DNA of 64,000 nt, taken from assembly GCA_013398615.1 (NCBI GenBank), contig VZSR01001755.1, positions 320,144 to 384,143 on the forward strand. Direction: 5' to 3'. This DNA is from Brachypodius melanocephalos. Lineage: Eukaryota > Chordata > Aves > Passeriformes > Pycnonotidae. A program made the translations under genes and the position numbers. Below are positions 45,471-59,474 of this stretch, piece by piece (the first letter of the stretch is position 1; the number at the start of each line of letters is the position of its first letter). The notes under the pieces are model-generated. The model had not been told where the DNA came from. It did no database searches and was given only the letters and a program-made list of their open reading frames with translations.

Positions 45471-48400
45471 CGGGCGATGGCGGCGGGCGGCGCGGCGCTG
45501 TGGCGGCGGCTCTCGGCCTGGCTGCCGCGGGGCCGCCTCGGCCTGGCCGCGCTGCTCGGCCGCCTCTCCGACCGCCTCTCCCGCGGTCGCGACCGCCGCG
45601 CCCGCAGGTAAGGACCGGCCGGGATCCCGCCGGCTCTCCCGGGGCTGGGAGGCGGCGGGAGCCCTCGGCCGCCCTCGCAGTCGCTGTCGCGTTACCGGGG
45701 CACCCCCCGCTCGCCGCTTCCCCTTTCCGACCCGGCCCGGCCCCTTGGAAAAGCTGCGTAGGGGTAAAGGAGCAGCGCGGTACCCCCAAGCTGGAGTCGG
45801 GTTCGGCTCTGCTCTCGCAGATTCCTTTAACTCGCCTCACTGTCCGATCGCCCTCAGGACAACAGCTGAGCGTTATTACCCCTCCCTTCCCCATTTCCTT
45901 GCCTCCCACTGACACCAGGCGCTGGCCGACATCTCCTTTCCCATTTCCCAGAGCCGGGCGCCCCTCGGCTGTCACAGGTGCAGCTCATCCCCCCGGGGCG
46001 GCACCGGCCGGGTTTGGTGTTCGGCACGGTCCACCCGGGCCGGTGGTCGCGGAGGGCGAGGTGCGGGATGGGGCTGGAACGGGTGTGAGTCCCCTCTGTG
46101 CCGGGCAGAGAGACACCAGGGGCAGGGCACACTGCGGTGACCGCCGTCCTGCAGGAGGAGGATAATCTGTCTGCTCTGTGTCCTTGTTCACACCGAGGAA
46201 ACTCTTTCCACACTTGTCTTTTGGTCTCATCAGGGTTTTTAGGGCAGGTCAGTTAGGCTGAGCCATGGAAAGCAATCACTGAGTTCAAAGAGCAGTGCTG
46301 TAGACCCCGCCGTGTGTGTGTGAGTGAAAGGACAACAGTGTCCCCCACAGTTTCACTTCACCTCTGGCTCTGAAGATGAGGTTTTACGGTGAATAAGAGT
46401 TTCAGATCCATCGTGAGTTTCTGTACCAAACCTACATTTTAAAAAATAGAACAAGCCCCAAAAAATCCGTTGTTTCTATTTAGGGTCAACTTTTTATTCA
46501 GAAGAGGTCTGAGGTGGTTCCTTTTGATTCCATTTTCTCTTTCTGGTTAACTCAGTGATGTGAAGTACGTGGAAAGGGCTCCCCCCTAGTTCATTTTCTG
46601 TTCCTCTGAAACCTGATTTGTCACAGTGTGGAATTTTGATGATTTCTTCATAATGTTACATGGTTTCTGATAGTTGTTTGTGCCTGGTTACAAGGATTGC
46701 GTGTACTCGGGTAGTCACTGAGCTGGTGTCAGTCACTGGTGGGTACAAGCTGCTGCTCTGGGAGTTGCTGTGCCAGTGGCTCTGTGGCTGGAGCAAAATA
46801 GAGATTTATTTGATAATTCTAAAAGCCATGGCTTCTCAACGCTGAATAAGGTGTAAATTTCAGTATTGGGTTGAAAGATCAAACAATGTTGACCCACTGT
46901 AAATTGCTTGGTGAAAAATCTGGAGGATGCAATTAGTGGGGACAAACTGACCTATACAGAATTAATCTGAATCAAACCAAATAGTACTGGTGCTGGAGGT
47001 TGATGTTCCTCCGGATATTCCAGTCAGTCCAGATGCTCCAAGCTCAACCCATCGCTGCCTGCAGCCTTCAGAGCTGCCCCCGGAGCTGCCCCTGGCTCCA
47101 GGCAGGCAGGTGCAGGGCCACAGGCAGGGAGGCAGGTGTAGTTGGACTCACAATTCCTACAGTCCTTGCCAGAAAATGGCTTCTGGGAATCATGTTTCTG
47201 GCTGCTGGTCCGGCTTCTGGAAGTGTAGTTGGGTTGGCCAATGAGATAATGAGGATAATGTTCATCTCTGTTGATTGTTATTGTAAAATACATAAAATTT
47301 GCCACTGCTTCCTCCCTGGGAATAATTCCAGAGGACGTTACTTGTGACCTGTGGGGCTGGGTTAGAGCCCATCTATGCCACTGCTCTGTGGGCTGAGCAT
47401 TTGGTGGGTTTTAAAACCCTGTGTTTTTGGATCCAGTGTGAATTCCTGTAGCTCTGTGTGCCATGCTCCCTTGCAGAGATGGAACAGTGAGAATCTGCTC
47501 TCCTTGTGTGGCCTGTGAGACTTGAGGTGAGCAAAGGTGTATGAAGACTGTGGTCAGGTTCTGTAGACACTTATGAGAATGTGCCTGAAAAGTGGCATTT
47601 CTTGTGTTTCTGTTCTGCTTTAATTTTTTCTGCACCTTTTAGGGGATATTTGCATTGTTTTTAACAGCCTGTGCTGGTGATCTCTGTCACTTCTGGGTAT
47701 TCAAGCTGAGCCCAGTCCACATGATTTGTTAAAACCCGCCATCCCAGGGATTCCTGCACTGACTGACTCAGATTTTGGTGTTCATGAATAGTCAGTGACA
47801 AACTCGTGGATTTTACAGGAAATGCCACTATGAACTGGTTTCCTTGTAAGGATGTTTGGAAACTTTGTGAAGATCCAGGGTTGTATCATGAACCAGATGA
47901 GTGAAATCATCTTCCTGGAATCTGTGTTCATTTGGGCTCTGGATTGTGGTAAAAAGCCAAAAGTTCCTCGTAACAAATTCTGGTAAAGGTTGTGATCAAG
48001 TTTCCTCTTGGTGTGTGGTGATGGTGGAATCATCAGGATGGGCCACTGGATGGTGACTGCCCTCTGGCTGGAGGACCTGGTGGTCCTCAGGGTAAGACCA
48101 ACACTTCCCAGTTCCATCCCAAGAAGCCCTGCTCCCATGAGTGGGGTTTGCAGACTGGAACAGTTTGTGTCAGGTTCAGAGATGCAGTTCAGTCCCTTGC
48201 TCATGGATTTCTGGATCTCATGGGAGCTGCTGATGCTAATTGTGCTGAAATGTGGTTTTGTCATGCGAACAGACTCCTGCCAGGGGTTATTCTGTGACTG
48301 GATGAATTTGCATGTGTGAAACCTCGGAGAGGAGAAGTTGCTGCTTGCTTCCTGTCACCCGCTGCGTGGTGCTGGCAGTAAGCTGGTTTCTTCCCAAAGT

Positions 48401-51400
48401 GACTTCAAAGAAATTAAATTCGTTCTGAAATTTCTTTTTGAAGAATGAGTTTCCTGACGTTTCCCTCACAGCTTTTGTGAGGTTTGCAGGGGAAGTTGTG
48501 ACCCTCTCTTGTACTTCTGCGGAATGCTAGTGGCATTGCTAGAGAGGGATGGATCCCTGTTGTGGCTCTTGGTGCATTCCTTCTGGGACATAGTTGCTCC
48601 TTCTGTGGGTCACTCTTGGGATGTGACTGCCTCTGCCTTTGCTGGGGCTTGCACTTGGTCACCTTGTGTGCTGTACATCTATTTTTGGGTAAGATTGAGG
48701 GATGGAGGCATTTTTCTCTTTAAAGCAGTGTAATCTTTAAACCTGAGATGTGAACAACTTCAGCCCAGCTGAGAACAAAGCTTGACATGAAGGGAGTGTT
48801 GGCCATGGCCAAGCTGATGTGTGTGTGATGGAGATAATTCAGAAGTGGCTGGTTACAGGTACAGGTGGTACCACCACAGCACTGCCAGATACCTGAGTGT
48901 CCACACTCTCCTTTTCTGCAGCTCCCAGCCTGCTTCCCCTCCCATGTTGTCCTGATGAAGGATTTGTTTCCCCTCATCTCCATGCCAGCTCAGGGAAGGA
49001 GCTGGTGATGTTCAGATCTGTTCTCCTGCATTTTGCCTGTGTTTCTCACATTTGGCTTTGCTAATCCAGATCAGATTATGGGAAGGGAAAGGCATTCTTG
49101 CCATTGTGGATCCCTGCCATATATTGGCCCTGGCTGCAGCTCTTTCTTTACCTGCTTGGAGTCTTTCTGGGAAGCAAAGGTTTCACTATAAAGAATTTCT
49201 CCATCTTTCTTTGCACAGATCATCATGGCTCCTTCTAGCCCCACTACTCACCTCTCCTGTTCCAGTGATCACAGCCCCACCATGTTCCCTCTGTCCAGAA
49301 GGAGCACACAGGTTCCAGTGGATCAGGAATTTGGTCCCCGAGTTTGGGATCTCCAGCTCGCATGTCAAGGTGCTTTCATCCCCAGCGGAATTCTATGAAC
49401 TCCTGAAGGTAAGGTGTGGGCTCCAAGTTGTGGGAATGGTTTTGATACAATCCCAGTTTTGCAGCTGCTGCCTGGTAACTGCTCTTGTATGTAGTAGCTT
49501 TAGCTGCAGGGAGTGTATTCCTCAGTTCTCCAGAAAGCACTAGCTTCTTCCTTGAATTTTAGATGCAGCAATGGTGCTGCTGTGGCTCCTCAGAGCTCTG
49601 TGTATTTTATGTCTCTGCTCTCCATGTGTCACCCTTTCCTCTCTCAAGGCCAGGAAGCCAGTGCAGAGATGTGGCTGAAGGCATCCTCCCAGCCTGCCAG
49701 GTCTGGAGTGCAGCACTGCCAGGTCTGGGCTGATGGCTCCTCAGGACCAGACACCCCGTGTGACATGGAACTGTTTTTTTGCTGTTCCCAGGTGCAGATA
49801 AAAGCAGCCAAGCAGCGGGTGGTGATGGCCTCACTATACTTGGGAACAGGAGTCCTTGAGCAGGAGCTGGTGAGTGTGGAAGGGTTTGGGAAGGCCACGA
49901 AGGGAGTGCTGAGGAGGGATGTGAAACGGATCTGGCGCTTCTGGCGCTTCTGGTTTAGGTCTGTATAGAGCCAGCTTCAGGGGATAGCTAGCCTGGACCT
50001 GTCAGAAGGGACTGGTCTGGTGTTCAGAGTGCTCAGGGGGCCTTTGTAAAACTCAGGTCACGGGAATCTATTTTTCCCTGGCATTTTTCTTGAAGGGGAT
50101 TTGAGCTGTGTAGTGCTGTGTTTGGTGCTCCAGGTGCAGATGGTTTTCTGCATTTGAGACTGAGGTCAGCTTTGCTTCATGGTGTTTGCCCTTTTTTGTT
50201 CTTTCCTCTGGAAATGAAGGGATTTTTGCCCAAGGGCTTTTTAGGAAGAAGCCTGGCCTTCACCAGATTCTGATGTTAGGAAGCAAATGCCCTGGCAGAG
50301 TAAAGGTGAATGGAGCCTGCATAGTATTTGTGCCCAACTTTGCTTGGGCTTGCACATAGGATTTGAATATGACAAACAACCTTGTAGTTAAAGAATAAAA
50401 CTGCAGTGAATTCCTTCCAATATTTGTCTTTGGTGATGCGAGTCTGTGATTCGGGAATGATACTGGGACTTTTTCTGCTAACATTAATTGCTCTTGTGAC
50501 ACCTGAAGAATGTGGACATGTAAAACTGAGCCCCTTTGATCTGTGGCTTTAGCCTTATGGAGGCTGCCAGGCTGGCAGATGCGAAGGCTGAGCTGGCTGT
50601 GCTTGGCACAAGGGTGTGGGAGCTGTCTTGGCCACGGTCTCCTGCTGCTGAGCACTTCCCTTGGAAAGTATATTTGCTGTTGTAATGAGGACAGAACTCT
50701 CTCTGCAGGTGTACTGCTTAGAAGAAACACTGGAGAAGTCACTGCAAGCAGAAGGCTCACCTGACTTCAGAGTTTCCATTCTCCTCGACTACACCAGGGG
50801 TTCTCGGGGTAGGAATTGCTGTTCATTGCTTTTGTCAGAGCCTGATTTTACTGTTAGGCTAGAGAGACAATTCTTTTCAGAGTGGGTATCTTGGCCAATT
50901 GGACCTACTTGCTTAAATTATGCACCTTTCAGGACTGGCCTTTTTTATTCCAGAACTGCATATTCCCAGAAAATCTTCAAGCTGAGCAGCTTTTCTTCCA
51001 AAAATAGGTGGTAGGAGCAAGAAGGGCCAAACTATTCTGTGCAACTTATGTACTCTTGCTTGGTTCATTTGTTAGTGCGTTTGCCCTTACCCATCATGCT
51101 CACTTACATTTTCATTTTGAAAGGAAAATGGGAATTGTTGGAAGCAGCAGCACACTGAATCAGGAACCTGTGGTCATCTGCAGTGACTTTTGTAGATGTG
51201 TTACCAGTGCTGGTGAGGCTTGGTTAAGAAGCTTGAGAAGTGTCAGACTTGCCCTGTGACTGATTCTGGATGACAGTTTCAATATTGACGTAGTGCAAAT
51301 GAAAGTGATTTAAAACAAAAAAAGAGAAAAGGAAAACGTGAAGTGGCCATGGGAGGGGTGCTCACCCTGTAACCAGCTGAAGAGCTGTGTCAGGATGTGT

Positions 51401-54400
51401 CCTGTCTGCATGATCTTTGTGTGAAACTCCATTTGTCTCCCAGGCAAGAAGAATTCCCGAACAATGCTGATCCCGTTGCTGCAGCGATTTCCCAAGCAAG
51501 TCCGTGTGTCCCTCTTCCACACCCCAAACCTGCGTGGGCTTCTCCGGCTCCTGATTCCAGAGCGTTTCAATGAGACCATTGGGCTGCAGCACATCAAGGT
51601 CTATCTCTTTGATGACAATGTGATCCTGAGCGGGTGAGTCCTGCTGCATCCAGCCTTGCTGCAGATCCTTTCACTGGGCTTTGGGCAGGATGTCTGTGCT
51701 GCCAGAGTTGTCTGTACTTCTGGACTCCATCATGGTCCTATCAGTGCTCTTCTGAGATGGGAGAGCAGCCACAGTTCCTGCACGTGAGATTCTCAGATGA
51801 AAGCAAGTCTTTCTTAAAGGGAAAAATATTTCGAGATTCCAAAGGAAATGGCCAGTCTGATTTAGTGCAGCTGTCCCAGAATGAGGCCTGTAGCCTGGGC
51901 TGGGAGGTTGAGAATCTTGTGCTCCAAACCCTTCTCTTCCCTTTCTCCGCAGTGCAAACCTGAGTGATCTGTACTTCACCAATCGTCAGGACCGCTATGT
52001 CTTGCTGCGGGACTCTCCTGAGATCGCAGACTTCTTCACGGAGCTTGTGGACGCGATTGGAGATGTGTCCCTGCAGCTACAGCAGGATGATACAGTCCAG
52101 ATGATGGAGGGAATGGTGCACCCATACCAAGGTAGGAGAAAGTTGTCTCACCTGGTTGGGCGATGGGATCCAGAGGAGAGGAGTGACAGCCAGGGTTTAG
52201 GGATGACTTAGACTCTATCCATGTGGGAATAGCTTGGTGTCTTACCGTTGTTCAGACTGTGGGGTGTCCTGTTTTGTGTCATCCGGTATTAAAATCGAGA
52301 TTACTTGAGTTTCAGGTCTGTGTCTGTTGGACTTTTCCCAGCACAGTGGCTGTCATAGGCTAATTTGGCAGGACGTGCAGAGGTTGGAAGTAACTCTGCA
52401 GCTATTTCAGTGCTGCCTCATAAATGTGCTGCTTTTGGCCTTAAACAAGAACTTCTGTCCTTTGAGAAGTTTTTCTGATATTAGCAGCTGCATTTCCAGG
52501 TGCTCAGGGTGTGCATGTTCTGAAGGGTTTATGAATGTGCTGCTATTGTTGATAATTAATCTCTCGTAGTAGAGCTTGTTCTGGGAATCAAATGGGAATC
52601 AGTTCAGGAAGACTGGGAACAAGCGTAAAATTGGGCAGAGAAGGGCAGTAATGTGCCAGGCTGATTGCGTCATCAGTTTTTGTCCTGGCCTTGCACTGCT
52701 GGGTGATGTAAGTTCAGGCTGGGGGTGGGAGTTTATTTGTGTGTTCCAGCTCATCCTTGGTTGTCAGTGTAGCCTTGCCCTCGTCCTTTCCTTTCTCAGA
52801 GGATTTTTCAGTCTGCTGCCAGTTGCTGAGCATCTCTTCTGTAACGTAGCTCTGCTGATCTTGAAACAGTTTGGGCCTTAAGACAGAGAGTCCTGTGCGC
52901 TCTGTGTTGGCTCCTATTTGTTCCTGTATCCGTGTCCTGTCAGTAGTTTTCCTGGTGTGTAATAGACGACACGTAGCTCTGTGCCTGTAGATCTCAGACA
53001 TCATCTCTCTGACTTTCCCTGCAGGAGACAAAGTGGCTTACTGCGAGATTGCCAACCGGAGAGTCATGGAGGTCATCAACTCTGCCCAGACACGGCAAGA
53101 GCTGCTTCATGCAAAGACGTTCCACGGCAGCCAGCCAGGCAGCTCCCTCTTATCCCAGCAAGGCTCTCAAGCATCTGGAAGTCTGAAACCAGAACCTGAC
53201 ACCTGGATCTATCCCTTAATCCAAATGAAACCTTTTGGGATTCAAATAGACGAGATGGTCACAGAGACGCTGCTGACGGAGGCTGAGCGGGATGCCAGGA
53301 TATACCTCACCACTGGCTACTTCAACTTGACACAGGCCTACATGGACCTCATCCTGGGCACAAGGGCTGAGTACCGGATCCTCCTGGCCTCCCCAGAGGT
53401 CAATGGATTTTTTGGTGCCAAAGGGGTGGCAGGTGCCATCCCTGCTGCCTACGTTTACATTGAACATCAGTTTTTCAGTGAGGTCTGCTACCTGCAGCAG
53501 CAGGAGAGGGTGCAGCTCCAGGAGTACTCCCGTGCTGGGTGGACGTTCCATGCCAAAGGTAAGAGCCCTTATCCCAAGGGGTCTTGTTCAGAGGTGTGTG
53601 AGAGCTGTGCATTTGGATTGCGAAAGGAGTAAGGGGCTGGCTGGCTGCCAGTCTGGGCTTAACCTTCAAAACACTCCTCCAAGGTTCAAACAACTGGCTT
53701 GTGTAAACCTGGAGGGTTTGCATCACTTGGGGGATGCCTTGCCTTGGGGTTTCTGGTTCGATACAGTCAGGGGATGGTGTGAGAGCTGTCCTGTGGTGGC
53801 ACTGAAGCATTGCCTGGATGAGAAACATGGCGTGAAGGAAAGGAAGCATCTGGATGCGTTTATGATGCAGTCAGTGCTGTGCTGCAGTTTTTTGTATCAC
53901 TTGGGCTGGTTTCAGCAAGCAGGAGTGCTGACTCTGCTGGGGACCCTGCAGTGATATCTGGGGCAGATGCAAAAGGGGAGCTGCTCCTTGGGCCTTCCCA
54001 GCAGCAGGTCTGTATGGGAACAATGTGAGTGTTGGGGGATTGATTCACAGCTCACAGGGGATGCAGTTTGTGAGGAGCTGCAGCGTGTGCTTGTGGGAGT
54101 CAGGGCAGCCAGAGGGCAGGGGGCTGAGGATGGAATATGGTCTAACATGCGGTGAGTTAATGAATGCTGCCCTCGAGGTCTTCTCTGGGAAATCCTGGAT
54201 TCCTGCTGGATGTACTATGCCCAGCTCCCACAGGCTCAGCACAGTGCTCCAGCCAGAGTGTTTGGGCTGTGATTGGAGCACTGGGGCTCTGGCTGTTCCT
54301 GTTTGGAAGAGAGGTGTCAGTGGGAATGGCTCCATCTCCCTGCTTCTCTCAGGGCTTCTCAGAGGGAGGCTCAGAGGTGGTAGGGAGGGAAAGCTGCAGA

Positions 54401-57400
54401 GTCGGCCTTCTCTTGACTCTCAAAAATCCCTGGGTGCTACTGGCTGCCTCTGTGCTGAAATGACAAACAGATCTCAGGATGCCCCTCCCCAGCATGGTCA
54501 GGAGTGCAGGGAAAACCCTTATCTCACACAGGGCAGCTCCAAGGTGGGCCCTGCCTGGCTCCCTGGGGTGTCCTGTGTCTTTCAGGGTGCATGTGCTTGA
54601 GTGACCTGTGGTTTCCAAGGTTCTGCCTTTGTTGAGCACTGCTAATTCCCAGTAGGATGTGGTTTGGCATAAATTGAGCCCAGAAACAAGGGCTGCTTTT
54701 CCCAGCTACCGAAGTGCAGATATTGGTCCTGTTTGGGCCAGCCTGGCTTCGTGGGACAGTGCTTTGGGCTCTCTGCTGTGTGGTGTTTGCTTGGAGAGGG
54801 ATGCAGGGCTTGGAGTTTAGCAGCTCCCGTGCCTAGGAGGAGGGACAGTTGGAGACATTTGCTGCCTTGTTTCCACTCCCCTTCAGGGTGCTGGGAGGAT
54901 CAGCGTGCAGCTCCTGCTCTGGCGTGCTCTGCCCTTGGCACACGCTGGATTCACCTCCTTTCCTTCTGCAGGAGTCATGTGGTGTGGCAGAGAGGACAAG
55001 GACAGAAGAGGGAAGGGAGGAAGCCCTGGAGATGTGAAGGGCATGTGCACAAGGAGCACATGGAGCCTAGCTCCTGACTGAGGACATGAGATTCCCAGCA
55101 GCAAATAGTGCCTGTTGATGCTCCCTCTCTGGGCTGAGACATGAGACTGCCTTTAGTCTCCTGTGGGATCTCACTGACATACCCCAAACACTGGGGCTGT
55201 GCTTCATGCCTCTCCCTCTCCCCTTAAAATGTTTTTATCTGCATGCACTGTGCCAAGTGGTGTTCCCAGGGCTGTCTCTCCTGGGTGCATTCAGCACCAT
55301 GCAGGTCTAGCAGAGCTCTGCACAGATGGGGTGCACGAGTGAGCAGGACTGTGGCAGGACTGCCAGCAGCTGTCCTGGTGTGACATCCCAAAGCCTCCCT
55401 GCCACTTTCCTGGGTGTGGTGTTGGGGGTGGCACGGGTACATCCCTTGGGATCAGGGTCCCTTCCAAGCAAGTTCTGGTGGCAGGGTGCTGGGCAGGCAG
55501 CTGTGTGCTGCAGGATAAAAACCCTGTTACTGCTATTGACTGGTGCTGGGAAGCTTCCCCTTGCTGGAAGGTGAGTCACTGTTTGAGCAGATCCTGCCAG
55601 ATGGCCATGAAACCAGAGACCTCTAAAGGCTGTGGGACTGCCACAGGACACTTGGGAAGGTAAGGAATCTGTTCCTCATGGCTGCTGCTTGGGCAGAAGT
55701 CCAGCCTTTGGCTGGTCAGGCACCAGACAGCCTCTGACAGGGTCTTGTTTGGTGGCAGAACGTGACAAAACCCTGTGCCATGTGGATGCTTTCCTGTGGC
55801 TCCCAGAGCCCGTGGTGGGCTGTCCAGCCCTGCTCTGGTGGGGTGAGCCCACGGGGGCTGGAGGTGCCACGGCATTAGGGCAGTGCCAGCTCTGGGAGTG
55901 TGTGCTGTGGGGGCGGGGAGGAGCTTACAGGAACTGGCAGTGAATCGGCAGCATCTTACTCAAGGCATTCTTGGAACTGCTCTGGGGCTGAGTTGGGAAA
56001 CCTGCTGCTATTTTAAGGCTGAGGTGGTTTTTATGCTACGGGTTCTTTGTTGCAGTCTGTGTGTGACCAGCCATGGGGATAAGCCTCTACCAGGATTCAC
56101 CCGAGGGCTCTGCTGAGGAGAGCAAAGGCTTTCTGGCTCCATTTGTGCAGAGTGGCCACACAGCCTCTCCTTGGCAGCAGTCCTGACTCTCCTGTGGCTG
56201 TTCCTTCTTGCCCTGCTGCAGTGGTGTGCTTGAGAATAAAGTGAGGTTTCCATTTTTCCCTTGAAAACCTGTCCTGGGCTCTGTCCTGCCTGCTCTCTGT
56301 GCTGGCAGAGCTGTGGGAGCTGTGCTGGTGAGTGGTGATGGGGGCCAGGTGCCCTGGAGAGAGTCTGATCTCATCCCTGCTGGCTCCTCTGGAAGTGAGG
56401 GAGTGAAATAATTTGCATTTCTGTGTCTCTTCACCTGCTGGAGCTGGGAGATGCCTCTTCCTGTCCTGGGATGGGCGTTGGTCCCTGGCCCTGGGACAGG
56501 CTGGACAGACCTAGCCTGGCTGCTCAGGGCTTTGGGGCTGGTTCCTTCACTGCAAACCTGTTTGTCTTCTCTCAGCATTTCTGAATTCACTGTGGTGCAA
56601 AACAGCCTCTAATGCAGTGGCAGGACTTGCTCTGGGTTGTCTGGGGGCAGTGTGTTCCTGGGGCGTGCTGGGGGTGCTGCAATCCCAGTCAGAACACTCC
56701 AATCTGGGCTGGCCAGGGTACACCACGAGTCACACCCAGCAGCACAGCCCTGCAGGCCCTGTTGGGCTGCTCTCTGCTCTCCAGGTCCTGTACAGAATCT
56801 GCAATCCACCTTTAAAGCATTTAATTCACTCTCAGTGAAGGGATCATGTGAGCCCACCCTGGCTGTTCCCTTGGCTGTCACGCTTCCTCTCTTCCTCGTT
56901 TTCCCTGCAGGCCTCTGGCTGTACCTGGCAGGGAGCGACCTGCCCTGCCTGACCCTGATTGGCTCTCCAAATTTCGGATATCGATCAGTTCATCGCGACT
57001 TGGAAGCTCAGGTTGCGATAGTGACGGAAAATAAAGCCTTGCAGCAGCAGCTCCACCAGGTAAGCAGCAGATTCCGGGGATGCAGTGGGGATGTTGCACT
57101 TCAGGGTCACACGGGGAATGCTGATGACGCAGTGGCAATAAAAGCTCCAGCTACAATAACTCAAAAGCTGCTGGAGCATGGGGAGTCCTGAGGAGCTGTC
57201 AGTGAAGTGACTATTGATGAGCTGCCTGCTGCGAGTACCCAGTGCTGGGAAATGAGGCCGTAGCGGGAAGGAATGTGTGTCCCCAGTGACCTCGGGTACC
57301 GGGAGTGCTCAGGGCTGGATGTGCACAGAGCCTTTGGAGGGCCTCTGCTGTCTGCTCTGCTCACCAGCCCTGCTGCACCTCTGAGCCTTAACCCAGCATT

Positions 57401-59197
57401 TGGGCATTGCCCGGGGCGTGATGGGTTCTGGGGTAGTGAGGCTGGGCCCTTGGAATGGCTGAGCTTGGACTGGAAGAGGACTTCTGGACTGGCTGGGATG
57501 CCCAGGAAGTTCTGTGACGAAACCCTTATCTTGAATAATAATATGACATCATATAATCTTGACACAAACATTGTTAAGTGGTTTGACGTTCAATGTCCCA
57601 GGGTTTTTCTGTGCCGTTTTTGTTTTAATTAGGCAGCTTGGAATGCTCAGCAGTTCTGCTGCTGCTGCAAATCCTGTCTGGTTCTCCAGCTGTCTTGACT
57701 GAATCTTCTGCTGGAACTAACTGTCCCAAGTAATTTTTCCTGCAGTGTTCTGTTTCAAAGCAGATCAGTTTGGTGCCTCTGTGTGACTTGGAGGCCTCAG
57801 AAATGCACTGTGTGAGGCAGGTGCTGGCAGAGTCATCTGCAAGATCAATGGGAATTGCCCTCTTGCATCAGGGCTCTTCCCTGAGATGAGTCAGAGTGTA
57901 TCTAATCAAAAACAATTCTATTACTGGAAGAGTTGCTTGAGTATTTCAATTCATATCTTGCCTCTGCTTGTTTCTAATGGAAGGGGAAAATCAATGGAAA
58001 TGTGACACAAAGGAATTTTCTCACACAGGGTTGCAGTGATCTCATTCAAAGGGCTTTAAACCATTCCCGATTGCTGGAAGCTGATTCTGAGATGGGCTGG
58101 GTGTTTACTTTCTGTGGTCTTTTTTAGAAGACTTAATCCATTCCTGGGATGCTGCCATGAAATCACTTTGCCTATGTAATGTTCAGTTCCATTTTAAAAA
58201 TGTGTGCTGAGATTTGGGAAGAAATGTGAGTGCTCTGGGTGCTTCTGTGAATGAACTGAGATTGATTCAGGGAACTGGCCTTGCCTCTAGTGCTCAGATC
58301 TTACCATATTGCATGATCATGGAGCAGAATCCTCACAGCAGGGCTGACTATAGCACTTGGAGCATTTGGGGGCTCTCAAATTAGAGTGAATTGGCAGATT
58401 AATGTCTTAGTTTATCTTTTTGGTGTTACCTTCTGGTACTTGGTTCCTGCTTCCCTGTTCTACCCTGAATTTAAATAGTGCAGAGTATTTTCTGCTGTTT
58501 GTGACAGCTTCAGTCATAAAAAAAGATGATGAACAAACTTCCAGGAGCTGTTCTGCTCCTTGTTTGCCTGCAGATCCTGAAACCCGACTGTTTGTGCTAA
58601 AAACCCCGACTTACCTGTGATCAAAGTGCTGCTCTCACGTGCTGTGAGCATGTTATCAGCAGAGTGTTGCATTTCCTCCCTCAGCAGCTGGGTGCACGCT
58701 GTGGGGGCCCGAGTGTTTCTGGTAATTTAGCTGAGATCACGACTGCACATTCATCTGCAAACGCGGCGCCTGAGCTGTGTCTAGAAAGAGCCGCGTAAGC
58801 CGGTCCCAGGAGCTTTGGGTGAGGTTTCCTTTTCTGGCAATTACAGCCTGGCCTTGAGGAGTTTTCTGAAACTGAAGCTCATGCAACTGCGGGGCAAACA
58901 AAAAGGTAAAACCCTCTGCCCTTGTTCTCTGTTTAAATTGCAAATTCTTGAGGAGAAATGGTGCGTACTTGTGGCAAGATCCCTAGTCAGCTTTATCTGA
59001 GGATTTGCTTCTCTGAAAGACCATGATATAATTTAACACTTGGGATTTACTGAGATGATGTTTCTTTCCCTGTTCAGGAGCAAGAGCAGCTTTATCTCTG
59101 CTCAGGTGTAGTCTCAACGTCAACATTTGAGCAGCCAAATCGTTATGTGAAACTGTGGGTGAAGCTGGTGGTACCTCTGATCAAGAATTTCTTTTGA
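45447..59197 (+). CDS. PGS1: PGS1, mitochondrial CDP-diacylglycerol-glycerol-3-phosphate phosphatidyltransferase, complete, 9 exons
   Basis: PGS1 makes phosphatidylglycerophosphate from CDP-diacylglycerol and glycerol-3-phosphate, the committed step to cardiolipin in mitochondria. Exons: 45447-45607, 49219-49408, 49792-49869, 50709-50808, 51444-51633, 51953-52131, 53025-53558, 56911-57059, 59078-59197, giving 566 residues. It is a phospholipase D superfamily member with two HKD-type motifs: HIKVYLFDDN followed by GANLSD, and HAKGLWLYL followed by IGSPNFGYRS. The tail WVKLVVPLIKNFF matches the family. A second in-frame ATG at 45477 gives 556 residues, the mammalian length; the first ATG has the stronger context (gccATGG) and adds a basic leader. 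The first two introns flanking exons 1-2 include one of 3.6 kb. Confidence 0.95.
45608..49218 (+). other. PGS1: PGS1 intron 1
   Basis: A 3.6 kb intron, the largest in PGS1. After the GC-rich first 600 bases it is AT-richer, anonymous sequence. I saw no nested gene, RNA gene or recognisable transposon. Confidence 0.6.
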
Positions 59198-59468
59198 AAG
59201 AAAAAAAGTTGCTGCTTTGGGTGAGTTTGCTGCTGTTATGGGGAATTAGATTGCACTGACTGCAGTGAATAGCTGAAGTGCTCTGTCATGAAAGAAAGAT
59301 GATGCATGTGCAGATGATGTGGGGAAAACCAGGCACTTCTCACTTCCTCTGGGGTAGTGGCTGCCATGGACTGGGATCAGTACTCAGGTACTGACTGGGT
59401 TTTGTTCACTAAATTTTTGGAAGGGCCTTTGACAGAGAACCCATACAGTGGTATTTTCCATGCATGGA

Positions 59469-59474
59469 AATAAA
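59469..59474 (+). terminator. PGS1: Poly(A) signal of PGS1
   Basis: AATAAA about 270 bases after the PGS1 stop codon, followed by T-rich sequence. Confidence 0.7.

Noticed and set aside
45608..49218. Nested gene or RNA gene in PGS1 intron 1
   Set aside because: Only short frames without family resemblance; no tRNA-like or hairpin structure I could support.
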